Below are positions 16,167 to 22,063 of a DNA stretch of 64,000 nucleotides, piece by piece. Under the pieces are notes generated by a model that saw only the letters and a program-made list of their open reading frames with translations, did no database searches and was not told the origin of the DNA. The stretch's first letter is position 1. Each line of letters begins with the position of its first letter. The DNA comes from Stakelama sediminis (GTDB taxonomy: Bacteria > Pseudomonadota > Alphaproteobacteria > Sphingomonadales > Sphingomonadaceae): positions 1-64,000 of the forward strand of contig NZ_JACIJI010000006.1 of the NCBI RefSeq assembly GCF_014199335.1, given 5' to 3'. Position numbers and translations under genes: made by a program.

Positions 16167-16495
16167 TCGGTCACGATCAGGTGGTAGCGGCAACGTGGGA
16201 TCGCGGGGCCGGTTCAGCCATGGCGATCTGCCTCCGGCGCGGAGAGGCCACACCCACGGCCTTCTGAGAGGGCGATCGGGGCGTCAGCCGGGCCGGACAG
16301 GCAATGCCGGTTGCCAACGATTTTCCGCCGCGTCCTGCGGACGCTTTGCATCGCGAAGCAAAATCGCCGGCCCCCGTCATCCTCCTCTGCGTTTCGGCCT
16401 CTCGCTGCGCTCCCGGTGCAGGTCCGTCCCGCCCGCCGCCTTTCGTCGCCACGAAGGCCGCGATGGGCGCGGCCACGAGCCGGAGGCAGACCACC
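16167..16495. other. 329-bp gap without a supported gene
   Basis: No reading frame here looks coded; the long frames are by-products of high G+C. There is a hairpin-prone GC-rich stretch (AGCCGGGCCGGACAGGCAATGCCGG, split here as AGCCGGGCCGGACAGG then CAATGCCGG) and a Shine-Dalgarno-like GGAGG at about 16482-16486 for the next gene. A promoter for that gene probably lies here, but no clear -35/-10 pair stands out. Confidence 0.5.
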
Positions 16496-17425
16496 ATGAC
16501 CGAACACCACGACACCGACTACGAGCCGCACCACGCATCCTCCCCGACCGATCACGTCCTTCAGGAACTGACGCTCTACGGCTACCGTCCCTTCGAGGAT
16601 GAACCCGACCCGAGGCCGCTCCCCGAGGGCAATGTCGTGGCCGGCAGCATCGCCGACATCTTCGACGCCCTCGTGGTGGCGCTTTCGGACACCCGCCTCG
16701 AACCCGACCTAGAAGAACTGCTCTGGGGCACGGTCAACCTCTTCCAGCGCGCAGGCGACCGGATCGCACGCGAGCTGGACGACAACGAAGTGGCGCAACG
16801 CCGCCTTCAGCGGGAACAGGACGGCTCCGAGGTGAAATCCGTCGAACTGGAGCGCCTGACGGCAGAGGGGCAGACCCTTCTCGAACGGCGCGACGCCTTC
16901 GAGCTGATGCGCGACCAGGCCGCCGATCACTTCGAGCGCCATACTCACTCGATCTGGCGGCCGCGCACGGGCTCCATGGTCAACCATCGCAACCTGACCG
17001 CCGCGATGATCGACAGCCGCGACTTCCTCGCCGCGAAGAAGCACGCCGAGAACGAGGTGCTCCTTCCGCCCGGCCCGAAAGTGGCCTTCACCGGCGGTCT
17101 CGACTACAACGACCATCGCCTGATCTGGGCCAAGCTCGATCAGGTTCACGCCAAGCACCCCGACATGGTGCTGCTGCACGGTGGAAGCCCGAAGGGCGCC
17201 GAACTCATCGCCGCGAAATGGGCCAGCAACCGCAAGGTCACGCAAATCCCCTTCAAGCCCGACTGGACGAAGCACGCCAAGGCGGCGCCGTTCAAGCGCA
17301 ACGATGCGATGCTCGACACCATGCCGATCGGAGTCATCCACTTCCCCGGAACCGGGATTCAGGACAACCTTGCGGACAAGGCCCGCAAGCTCGGCATCCC
17401 GGTCATGAAGCACGGCGGCGCGTAA
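16496..17425 (+). CDS. DUF2493 (SLOG/Rossmann-like) domain protein
   Basis: A 309-residue protein. The C-terminal 130 residues match DUF2493, a SLOG-superfamily nucleotide-binding fold: VAFTGGLDYNDHRLIWAKLDQ, VLLHGGSPKGAELIAAKWA and the end GIPVMKHGGA. The N-terminal half is helical and charged, with LFQRAGDRIARELDDNE. The ATG at 16496 follows GGAGG; earlier in-frame starts would add low-complexity sequence. DUF2493 proteins are frequent on alphaproteobacterial ICEs and plasmids, and some SLOG proteins sense nucleotides in defence or counter-defence. Exact role unknown. A GC hairpin (GCGGCGC-gtaa-GCGCCGC) spans the stop codon. Confidence 0.85.
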   Translation: MTEHHDTDYEPHHASSPTDHVLQELTLYGYRPFEDEPDPRPLPEGNVVAGSIADIFDALVVALSDTRLEPDLEELLWGTVNLFQRAGDRIARELDDNEVAQRRLQREQDGSEVKSVELERLTAEGQTLLERRDAFELMRDQAADHFERHTHSIWRPRTGSMVNHRNLTAAMIDSRDFLAAKKHAENEVLLPPGPKVAFTGGLDYNDHRLIWAKLDQVHAKHPDMVLLHGGSPKGAELIAAKWASNRKVTQIPFKPDWTKHAKAAPFKRNDAMLDTMPIGVIHFPGTGIQDNLADKARKLGIPVMKHGGA

Positions 17426-17589
17426 GCGCCGCCGCAAGGCGGCTGTGACGGCCGCCAATACTTGATGGCGCAAAAGTTTGAAGGCTCTTATGATGTTTTC
17501 TTGCAGAACCGGCGAAGCAGCATAGTCGCAGGCGGAGCGTATCCGAAGTCAGCCTGTCGTGATCCTCAACTGTTCATCTGGAGGTTTCC

Positions 17590-18006
17590 ATGACGCTGAT
17601 CCTTCTCGCCATTTCGCTCACCATCACCTTCTGCGTGATCGCCTGGCATCTCGCCATCTATGCGCTGCCGGTGATGACGGGCATCACCACGTTCCAATAT
17701 GTCTATGCGACTGGCTCGGGCTTCTGGCTTTCCGCCCTTGCTGCCATCGGTGCGGCCATCGGCTCCATCGTGCTCGTCATCGGCGTCCTCGGCTTTGCCA
17801 AGAACCCGGCCTTGCGCCTGATCGCACTCGCCATCTTCGCCATTCCGGCCGTCATCGCGGGCTTCGCGCTGGTTCATGGCGTGACCAAGCACATGATCGA
17901 CTCGACCGTCGCCATCAATATCCTCGGCGGGATCGGTGGCATCGTCATCGGCATCGCTGCGGTGCTAAACCTCAATGCGGTCGGAACGGCTGCGCTTTCA
18001 CGCTGA
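17590..18006 (+). CDS. Conserved ICE membrane protein
   Basis: A 138-residue hydrophobic protein with four predicted membrane helices (about residues 2-24, 44-68, 75-97, 108-132) and almost no soluble part. The ATG at 17590 has a good Shine-Dalgarno (TGGAGG) 6-8 bases upstream. No named family is recognised. It stands alone, with 160 bp before it and 830 bp of apparently non-coding DNA after it. Its role in the element is unknown; a membrane partner for the transfer machinery or entry exclusion are possibilities only. Confidence 0.75.
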   Translation: MTLILLAISLTITFCVIAWHLAIYALPVMTGITTFQYVYATGSGFWLSALAAIGAAIGSIVLVIGVLGFAKNPALRLIALAIFAIPAVIAGFALVHGVTKHMIDSTVAINILGGIGGIVIGIAAVLNLNAVGTAALSR

Positions 18007-18168
18007 CATTGTTGTTTCGGTGATGCTGGCGGCATGGGCCTGAAAGGATGGGTGTCGCCCTTCGGGCCGCTCATTCGGCTGCGCCGGAACCACGCCTGCG
18101 GCGCGTTTCCGCCATTCGGCTTCAATCGCTGACACGGGGCGGCGGCGATCCATCATTCCCACATCCGT

Positions 18169-18211
18169 CCCGGCAGCTTTCGCCGCCGGGTCTCTGGCCG
18201 TCCGATCAGAA
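18169..18211 (-). repeat. Inverted copy of the ssb terminator region
   Basis: The minus strand of this 43-bp stretch matches 19236-19278 at 41 of 43 positions. The shared part contains TTCTGA (end of a gene), CGGACGGCCAGAGACCC and the hairpin CCCGGCGGC-GAAA-GCYGCCGGG. The two copies are about 1.1 kb apart in opposite orientation and bracket ssb. Confidence 0.75.
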
Positions 18212-18788
18212 CAGAGTGTCATCGCCGTCGCTGAGCGCGCCATCGCCGTGTCGGTCGCGCCGTCCGGCCCGGTGCGTCGGCACCGGGCGGGATCTACGAG
18301 CGCGGCGGCCGGAGCGGTGCTGATCGGCTCATGGGATTGTGCGACGAGCCGCCCCGCGAACACCTTCATGCTTTTCCTGCAATGCACTGGATCGAATCTC
18401 ATACCGTGGAACGATGATCCCGCCGTCGGTGCGGACAACCCGGCAGGCGTCTCATTCTCGCGGAAGCCCTCGCTTGCCTGCGAAGCCAAGGCGCGGATCG
18501 GCAGGCGAATGGGGCCGTGGCCGGTGCGCCTACGAGGCGATGCGTCTGGCCCTGTCGTCATCTGCCGCCAGCAAGGATGCGGTTCTGGCTCCGGTCTCCA
18601 TCGGGCTTACGGAAGCACCAATCCCTCCGACTGACTGATCCCCTAAGTCCGTTCTGTTTCCTTCCGGCAACCCCCGCGGTTTCCGGCCGTGTTGCCGCGC
18701 GGGGCGCGGCTGCCCGCTCCACCCGGACCTTGGGGGTCAAGCCGCCGCCGAAGGCGACGATGCAGGAGTCTCCAGACGGCCTTTGCCG

Positions 18789-18832
18789 GGTCTCGTCGGA
18801 GGGAATGGTTCCTCCGAGAAGCAACGGAGACC
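18789..18832 (+). promoter_or_regulatory. ssb leader stem-loop covering the ribosome binding site
   Basis: GGTCTC (18789-18794) can pair with GAGACC (18827-18832). The second strand contains the Shine-Dalgarno GGAG (18826-18829). Inside sits a hairpin TCGGAGG (18796-18802) with CCTCCGA (18811-18817), loop GAATGGTT. The outer pairing would hide the ribosome binding site of ssb, so translation may be controlled by structure. Similar hairpins with a (A)ATGG or GCGG loop occur at 19660 and 25841. Confidence 0.5.
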
Positions 18833-18836
18833 TACC

Positions 18837-19241
18837 ATGCAGAACATCGTCATCCTCGCTGGCAACATCGGCCAGGACCCGGAAACCCGCACCACCCAGG
18901 GCGGCACCAGGATCACCCACTTCACCCTCGCGACCTCGCGCCCCCGCTACTCTGAAGGCAAGGTGGTCCGCGACGACAAGGGCTACCGGGTGCAGGACAC
19001 CGAATGGCACCGGATCACGGCCTTCAACGGCCTCGGCAAGACGATCGAGGAGCATTGCGAGAAGGGCATGAAGGTTCTGGTTCGCGGCCGCATCCACTAC
19101 ACCAAATGGACCGACCAGCAGGGCAATGACCGCTACGGCAGCGAAATCATCGCCGAGACCGTCGATTTCCTGAGCCGGGCGAAGCAGACCGAGAACGGCG
19201 GCGACGACCAGCGCGACATGGATGACGACATCCCATTCTGA
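18837..19241 (+). CDS. ssb: Single-stranded DNA-binding protein, element-encoded
   Basis: A 134-residue SSB. The OB fold covers residues 1-112 (MQNIVILAGNIGQDPETRTT, FTLATSRPRYSEGK, HRITAFNGLGKTIEEHCEKGMKVLVRGRI). The C terminus DMDDDIPF carries the acidic tail that binds partner proteins. Element-borne SSBs coat DNA entering by conjugation. The start at 18837 is fixed by the OB fold and by the leader. It is a single-gene unit with its own structured leader and a strong terminator overlapping the stop region. Confidence 0.93.
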   Translation: MQNIVILAGNIGQDPETRTTQGGTRITHFTLATSRPRYSEGKVVRDDKGYRVQDTEWHRITAFNGLGKTIEEHCEKGMKVLVRGRIHYTKWTDQQGNDRYGSEIIAETVDFLSRAKQTENGGDDQRDMDDDIPF

Positions 19242-19278
19242 CCGGACGGCCAGAGACCCGGCGGCGAAAGCCGCCGGG
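19236..19278 (+). repeat. ssb stop/terminator copy of the inverted repeat
   Basis: Partner of 18169-18211 (41 of 43 identical in inverted orientation). It includes the last codon and stop of ssb. Confidence 0.75.
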
Positions 19279-19287
19279 ATTTCTTAT
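19256..19287 (+). terminator. Rho-independent terminator of ssb
   Basis: Stem ACCCGGCGGC with GCCGCCGGG closed by a GAAA tetraloop (about 19256-19278), followed by ATTTCTT. Stable nine-pair stem with a preferred tetraloop. Confidence 0.85.
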
Positions 19288-19659
19288 GTTCGCGCCGGAT
19301 CGCCGCCCCACTTGCATCCCCCGCCACGCTGGCGCTGCGCACAGTCTCACGCGCGGGGATCGGAACAACCGGGCGTGCGTCAGGCGCATATTCGGCGGCG
19401 GGCATCACGCACGTCACGAACGGCGCGGGACGGATCGCGACCATCAGACGGCGAGCTAGGGGCAGCACCGGCAATGGCAATGCAGGGACAACCGGCTCCG
19501 GCAGGCGGAAACCACCCCGCTCTTATGGCTTAACCTTGGTTCCGGTCCCGGCCTTCCAGGGTCAACCCTCATGGGGTCCGCTACGCAAAGCGTGCGGTCG
19601 CTTCGTCTTCGCCTGCGCGATGACCCGGCCGAGCCCAAAACACTTCGGGCGCCCGTCGA
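19288..19659. other. 370-bp gap without a supported gene
   Basis: No frame shows a recognisable protein or a good start signal. The stretch is GC-rich and contains GGCTTAACCTTGGTTCC and other short repeats. It is the leader and promoter region of the small protein gene at 19697; nothing more can be said. Confidence 0.4.
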
Positions 19660-19677
19660 GCGGGGAATGGTCCCCGC
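19660..19677 (+). promoter_or_regulatory. Leader hairpin with AATGGT loop
   Basis: GCGGGG (19660-19665) pairs with CCCCGC (19672-19677); the loop is AATGGT. It precedes the small gene at 19697 and resembles the hairpin in the ssb leader (loop GAATGGTT). Confidence 0.45.
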
Positions 19678-19696
19678 CAAAATCGGGAGCCGGACA

Positions 19697-19861
19697 ATGA
19701 CCCTCGCAACTGCCAACGCCTACGCCGCCAGTCTCGCCTCCACCCTGATGGTCGCCATCATCATCTTCCGCGCCGGCGACGGCACCATGAGCGTGATGCC
19801 CGCCACCGAATATGACGGCGACGATGACACCATCGTCTCCGAGATCGATCCCTTCGCGTGA
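19697..19861 (+). CDS. Small membrane-associated protein of unknown function
   Basis: A 54-residue protein: one hydrophobic segment (SLASTLMVAIIIFRAG, about residues 12-28) followed by an acidic tail (EYDGDDDTIVSEIDPF). The start at 19697 has a Shine-Dalgarno-like GGGAG upstream and the gene is followed by a clear terminator, which supports it as a real transcription unit. No family is recognised. Its C terminus SEIDPF is faintly like an SSB-type acidic tip. Role unknown. Confidence 0.6.
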   Translation: MTLATANAYAASLASTLMVAIIIFRAGDGTMSVMPATEYDGDDDTIVSEIDPFA

Positions 19862-19864
19862 AAC

Positions 19865-19895
19865 GGGGCGGATCATCCGCCCCTCCATCTTTTTC
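19865..19895 (+). terminator. Rho-independent terminator
   Basis: GGGGCGGA (19865-19872) pairs with TCCGCCCC (19876-19883) around a TCA loop, followed by TCCATCTTTTTC. It starts 4 bases after the small gene. Confidence 0.85.
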
Positions 19896-20098
19896 AGACG
19901 CCGCCCGCCCAACGCTGTCGTCGGCGCACGGCGGACCGGGGGCCGCCTTGCAGGCTCCCCGATACCCCACGGCCCTGCGAATCGATGCACGGGGAGCCAC
20001 GTCATCGCAGGTCCCTTGCAGCACCTTTGGGCTGGAAAAAGGAAGCAAAAACGACTAAAATAGCCGTAGTTCTGGAATGCGCGTAGGTCCGGATGGGA

Positions 20099-20118
20099 GG
20101 TGATCATGCATGATCACC
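20099..20118. promoter_or_regulatory. 20-bp perfect palindrome over the start of the HTH gene
   Basis: GGTGATCATG followed by its exact inverted copy CATGATCACC. It covers the Shine-Dalgarno region and the ATG at 20110 (another ATG at 20106 lies inside it). This is the expected form of an operator for autoregulation by the small HTH protein it precedes. A shorter palindrome with the same TGATCA core (CGGCTGATCAGCCG, 20724-20737) overlaps the end of the following gene. Confidence 0.65.
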
Positions 20119-20376
20119 GCCCGACAATCACGGGCCGCACGCGCGTTGCTGGGTTGGACACAGGAGACGCTCGCTGACAAGGCCCGCATATCGCTGACCG
20201 CGCTCAAACGCCTCGAATCCGAAAGCGGACTCGATGTGTACGAGACAACGCGCGATCAGGTGCGCAGGGCTTTGGAAGCTGCCGGCATCGTCTTCCTGTC
20301 CACCGATAAAGGGCAAGGAGTGTTGCTGGTCGATGATCGCGGAAATAAGTCCAATCCATCCACCGTCGCGCGCTGA
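20110..20376 (+). CDS. XRE-family regulator, QseC-like
   Basis: An 88-residue DNA-binding protein. The helix-turn-helix is RAARALLGWTQETLADKARISLTALKRLESE (about residues 8-39), then a short strand-rich C terminus. In ICEMlSym of Mesorhizobium a small HTH repressor (QseC) controls the antiactivator gene qseM. Here the HTH gene lies directly before a QseM-like gene, and a perfect palindrome covers its start. QseC-like function is inferred from order and size. Start is taken at 20110; 20106 is out of frame. Confidence 0.8.
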   Translation: MITARQSRAARALLGWTQETLADKARISLTALKRLESESGLDVYETTRDQVRRALEAAGIVFLSTDKGQGVLLVDDRGNKSNPSTVAR

Positions 20377-20377
20377 T

Positions 20378-20399
20378 CGGTGGGCAAAGCCCGCCGATG
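20378..20399 (+). terminator. Hairpin after the HTH gene
   Basis: ATCGGTGGGC and GCCCGCCGAT pair around AAA (about 20378-20399, one G-T pair). No T run follows, so it may act as an attenuator between the HTH gene and the QseM-like gene, not as a full terminator. Confidence 0.4.
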
Positions 20400-20469
20400 C
20401 CTGTTACCGCTCCATTTTGGACCAAGTTTGGTTAAGATGCAGCAGATGCATAGTAACCGAGCCTGCACC

Positions 20470-20730
20470 ATGATCGAGACATTCGACGATACCGCGCCGG
20501 CAGGACAGGAACTCACCGCCTACGACAAGGCGCACGTCAAGCTCTACGCGCGCTTGCTGGACGCGGATGCCGACGGCGCCGATTGGGCAGAGGCGGTTCA
20601 AATCTTGTTCGGACTCGATCCCACACACGACCCCGAACGCTGTCGACGCATCCACGATAGTCATCTCGCTCGCGCTCGCTGGATGACGCATACCGGCTAT
20701 CGGCATCTTCTGCGCCAGTCCCACGGCTGA
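20470..20730 (+). CDS. Small DUF2285-like protein, QseM-like antiactivator candidate
   Basis: An 86-residue helical protein: ELTAYDKAHVKLYARLLDADADGADWAEAVQILFGLDP, then RCRRIHDSHLARARWMTHTGYRHLLRQ. Small proteins of this type are annotated as DUF2285 and include QseM of ICEMlSym, which binds and blocks the activator FseA. The position between the HTH gene and the frame-split fseA-like gene supports the same role. The start at 20470 gives the usual N terminus, but there is no strong Shine-Dalgarno; in-frame ATGs at 20437 and 20446 are alternatives. Confidence 0.72.
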   Translation: MIETFDDTAPAGQELTAYDKAHVKLYARLLDADADGADWAEAVQILFGLDPTHDPERCRRIHDSHLARARWMTHTGYRHLLRQSHG

Positions 20731-20858
20731 TCAGCCGCTGTTCGTCGCGATGCTTTTTGCGCATCACGCAATGTCCTCTCCCGGCCTTCCACCACCTGTG
20801 ATGAAATAGGAAAACTGAGCGTTCGACTTGTGCGCGCAATCTGCGAGGAGTTGACGCT

Positions 20859-21083
20859 ATGAGGCCAGATACAAGCGACTGGCGGGACGACAGCCGTTAC
20901 GACTATTTCGATAGATTGCCGGTCGAAGGTCTCGCTTGGGAATGTCTTCGCCGATACGTTCCTTATCAGGAACTCTACAGCGGTCTTGTGAACGCTGCCG
21001 CCGAAGCCGCACCGCTTCCAAAAGATGCACAACAACTCTGGGGGCTGCGATTTCGCCGCCAGGCCGGGCTTGTCCGCGCTTGA
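20859..21083 (+). CDS. N-terminal part of a frameshifted FseA-like activator (DUF6499)
   Basis: A 74-residue zero-frame product: MRPDTSDWRDDSRYDYFDRLPVEGLAWECLRRYVPYQELYSGLV is the DUF6499 domain that normally starts a longer transcriptional activator. The ATG has a GAGGAG Shine-Dalgarno. The frame stops at 21081-21083 while the rest of the protein continues in the +1 frame. In ICEMlSym the homologous pair msi172/msi171 is joined by programmed +1 ribosomal frameshifting to make FseA, activator of excision. The same arrangement here is probably functional, not decay, but a plain frameshift mutation cannot be excluded from sequence alone. Confidence 0.75.
   Translation: MRPDTSDWRDDSRYDYFDRLPVEGLAWECLRRYVPYQELYSGLVNAAAEAAPLPKDAQQLWGLRFRRQAGLVRA
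20992..21083 (+). other. Window in which the +1 ribosomal frameshift must occur
   Basis: The +1 frame opens after a TGA at 20989-20991 and the zero frame closes at the TGA 21081-21083, so the shift must lie between. Two candidate points: TTT-C-GCC at 21051-21057, where skipping one C joins LWGLRF to AARPGLSALDQ, the best fit to the family; and GCT-TGA-C at the zero-frame stop, similar in kind to the stop-codon shift of prfB. I cannot choose between them. Confidence 0.55.
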
Positions 21084-21621
21084 CCAAGATGTTGTGTGGT
21101 CGCCCTCATGCGATGGTGCCGTTCTTCTGCTGACACGCAGACCGGAGTTTCTGCCTCCTGCCTCCGCTGTATCTCCCGACCCGTTTGTCGTAGGGCGTGA
21201 CGCCCCAGAAGGCGCCTATGCGTCCTTCTCCGAACACGACATCCGGGTTCTTTTCCTTTCCGACACTGTTCCAGACGACCAGCTCGCCGCGCTGGTTCCG
21301 TTCGACAGCGAGGTCTTCGACCGCATCGATGCCCTGACGCGCATGGCGCGCATCTGGCTCGGCCGCCCGCCGCCGCGCGATACGCGCATGACCACCGAGC
21401 AACGGCGGCGCTTCCGGCTCAAGCTCCGCGCCGCCGACGGTCATATGAACGGCGCAAGCTATCGCGAGATCGCCATCGCGATCTACGGCGCGGCGCGCGT
21501 CGACACCGAGCCCTGGAAGACATCGCCGCTGCGCGATGCCGTCATCGCCTTCGTCGAAGGCGGTCTTTCCCTCATTGACGGCAATTATCTGCAACTGCTG
21601 CGCCATCGCCGCCGCTCCTAG
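21025..21621 (+). CDS. C-terminal part of the FseA-like activator (DUF2285), +1 frame
   Basis: The +1 frame encodes PGLSALDQDVVWSP, SPDPFVVGRDAPEGAYASFSEHDIRVLFLSD, a helical middle (FDRIDALTRMARIWLGR) and the C-terminal DUF2285 DNA-binding domain (MTTEQRRRFRLKLRAADGHMNGASYREIAIAIYG ... GGLSLIDGNYLQLLR). An ATG at 21025 exists, but it is not at a domain start and lacks a clear ribosome site; the segment more likely comes from frameshifting out of 20859. The reading frame is intact over 600 bases, which argues against random decay. The expected target is the promoter of the RdfS-like gene downstream. Confidence 0.78.
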   Translation: MHNNSGGCDFAARPGLSALDQDVVWSPSCDGAVLLLTRRPEFLPPASAVSPDPFVVGRDAPEGAYASFSEHDIRVLFLSDTVPDDQLAALVPFDSEVFDRIDALTRMARIWLGRPPPRDTRMTTEQRRRFRLKLRAADGHMNGASYREIAIAIYGAARVDTEPWKTSPLRDAVIAFVEGGLSLIDGNYLQLLRHRRRS

Positions 21622-21763
21622 TCGCCGCGCCTCCATGGCATCCGGGTGGAGATTTTAGCCACCTCAAGTTCCCCATCCATCCCACCGACGGTTCTCCGCC
21701 ACCGTGGTCGTTGTCAGCCGCTGATCGCCAGCGGCCCCCAGCAACCCCACGGAGGCCCGCCCC

Positions 21764-22045
21764 ATGCGACCCGAAACCGCCGCGCTCCCGCCCCGCTACC
21801 TGCGGACCAAGGAAGCCGCTGAATTTCTCAGCCTGTCCGCCCGCACCCTCGAAAAACACCGGACCTACGGCACCGGCCCGGCCTACCGCAAACTCGGCGG
21901 GCGCGTCGTCTATGCCGTCGACGATCTCGAAACGTGGGCCGAACGCGGGGCGGTGACGTCGACGTCCGATCCGCGCGGCTCCGTACTTCCCGCAAAGCGC
22001 CAGACGCTGCCGACCGGCCAGAGCGCCGGCCGCTACGCGCGCTGA
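21764..22045 (+). CDS. AlpA/MerR-type HTH protein, RdfS-like excisionase/activator
   Basis: A 93-residue protein with the HTH_17 pattern RYLRTKEAAEFLSLSARTLEKHRTYGTGPAYRKLGGRVVYAVDDLETWAE (about residues 11-59). Small proteins of this type act as recombination directionality factors; in ICEMlSym RdfS drives excision and also activates the transfer operon, and its gene follows fseA as here. A 142-bp gap before it would hold the FseA-dependent promoter. The genes from here to the lytic transglycosylase are closely packed and may form one transfer operon. Confidence 0.82.
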   Translation: MRPETAALPPRYLRTKEAAEFLSLSARTLEKHRTYGTGPAYRKLGGRVVYAVDDLETWAERGAVTSTSDPRGSVLPAKRQTLPTGQSAGRYAR

Positions 22046-22063
22046 TCCTGGCCAGTCCCTTTC

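Larger units (their letters stand above)
18007..18836. other. 830-bp stretch without a convincing gene
   Basis: Several open frames exist on both strands, but none has a family signature or a good start. Two things are visible. First, 18169-18211 is an inverted copy of the ssb stop-codon/terminator region. Second, on the minus strand that copy is preceded by a frame ending LSDGDDTLF-stop, similar to the acidic tail and stop of SSB. This may be the decayed end of a minus-strand gene. The ssb leader occupies the last 50 bases. Confidence 0.45.

Noticed and set aside
17998-18561. 187-codon minus-strand frame in the gap before ssb
   Set aside because: No recognisable domain, and the part near 18169-18211 is just the inverted terminator copy read in another frame. 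Kept only as a possible remnant.
21025-21621. Reading the DUF2285 frame as an independent gene from its own ATG
   Set aside because: The ATG is not at a domain boundary and lacks a good ribosome site. The family normally has DUF6499 directly fused, so translation by frameshifting fits better.
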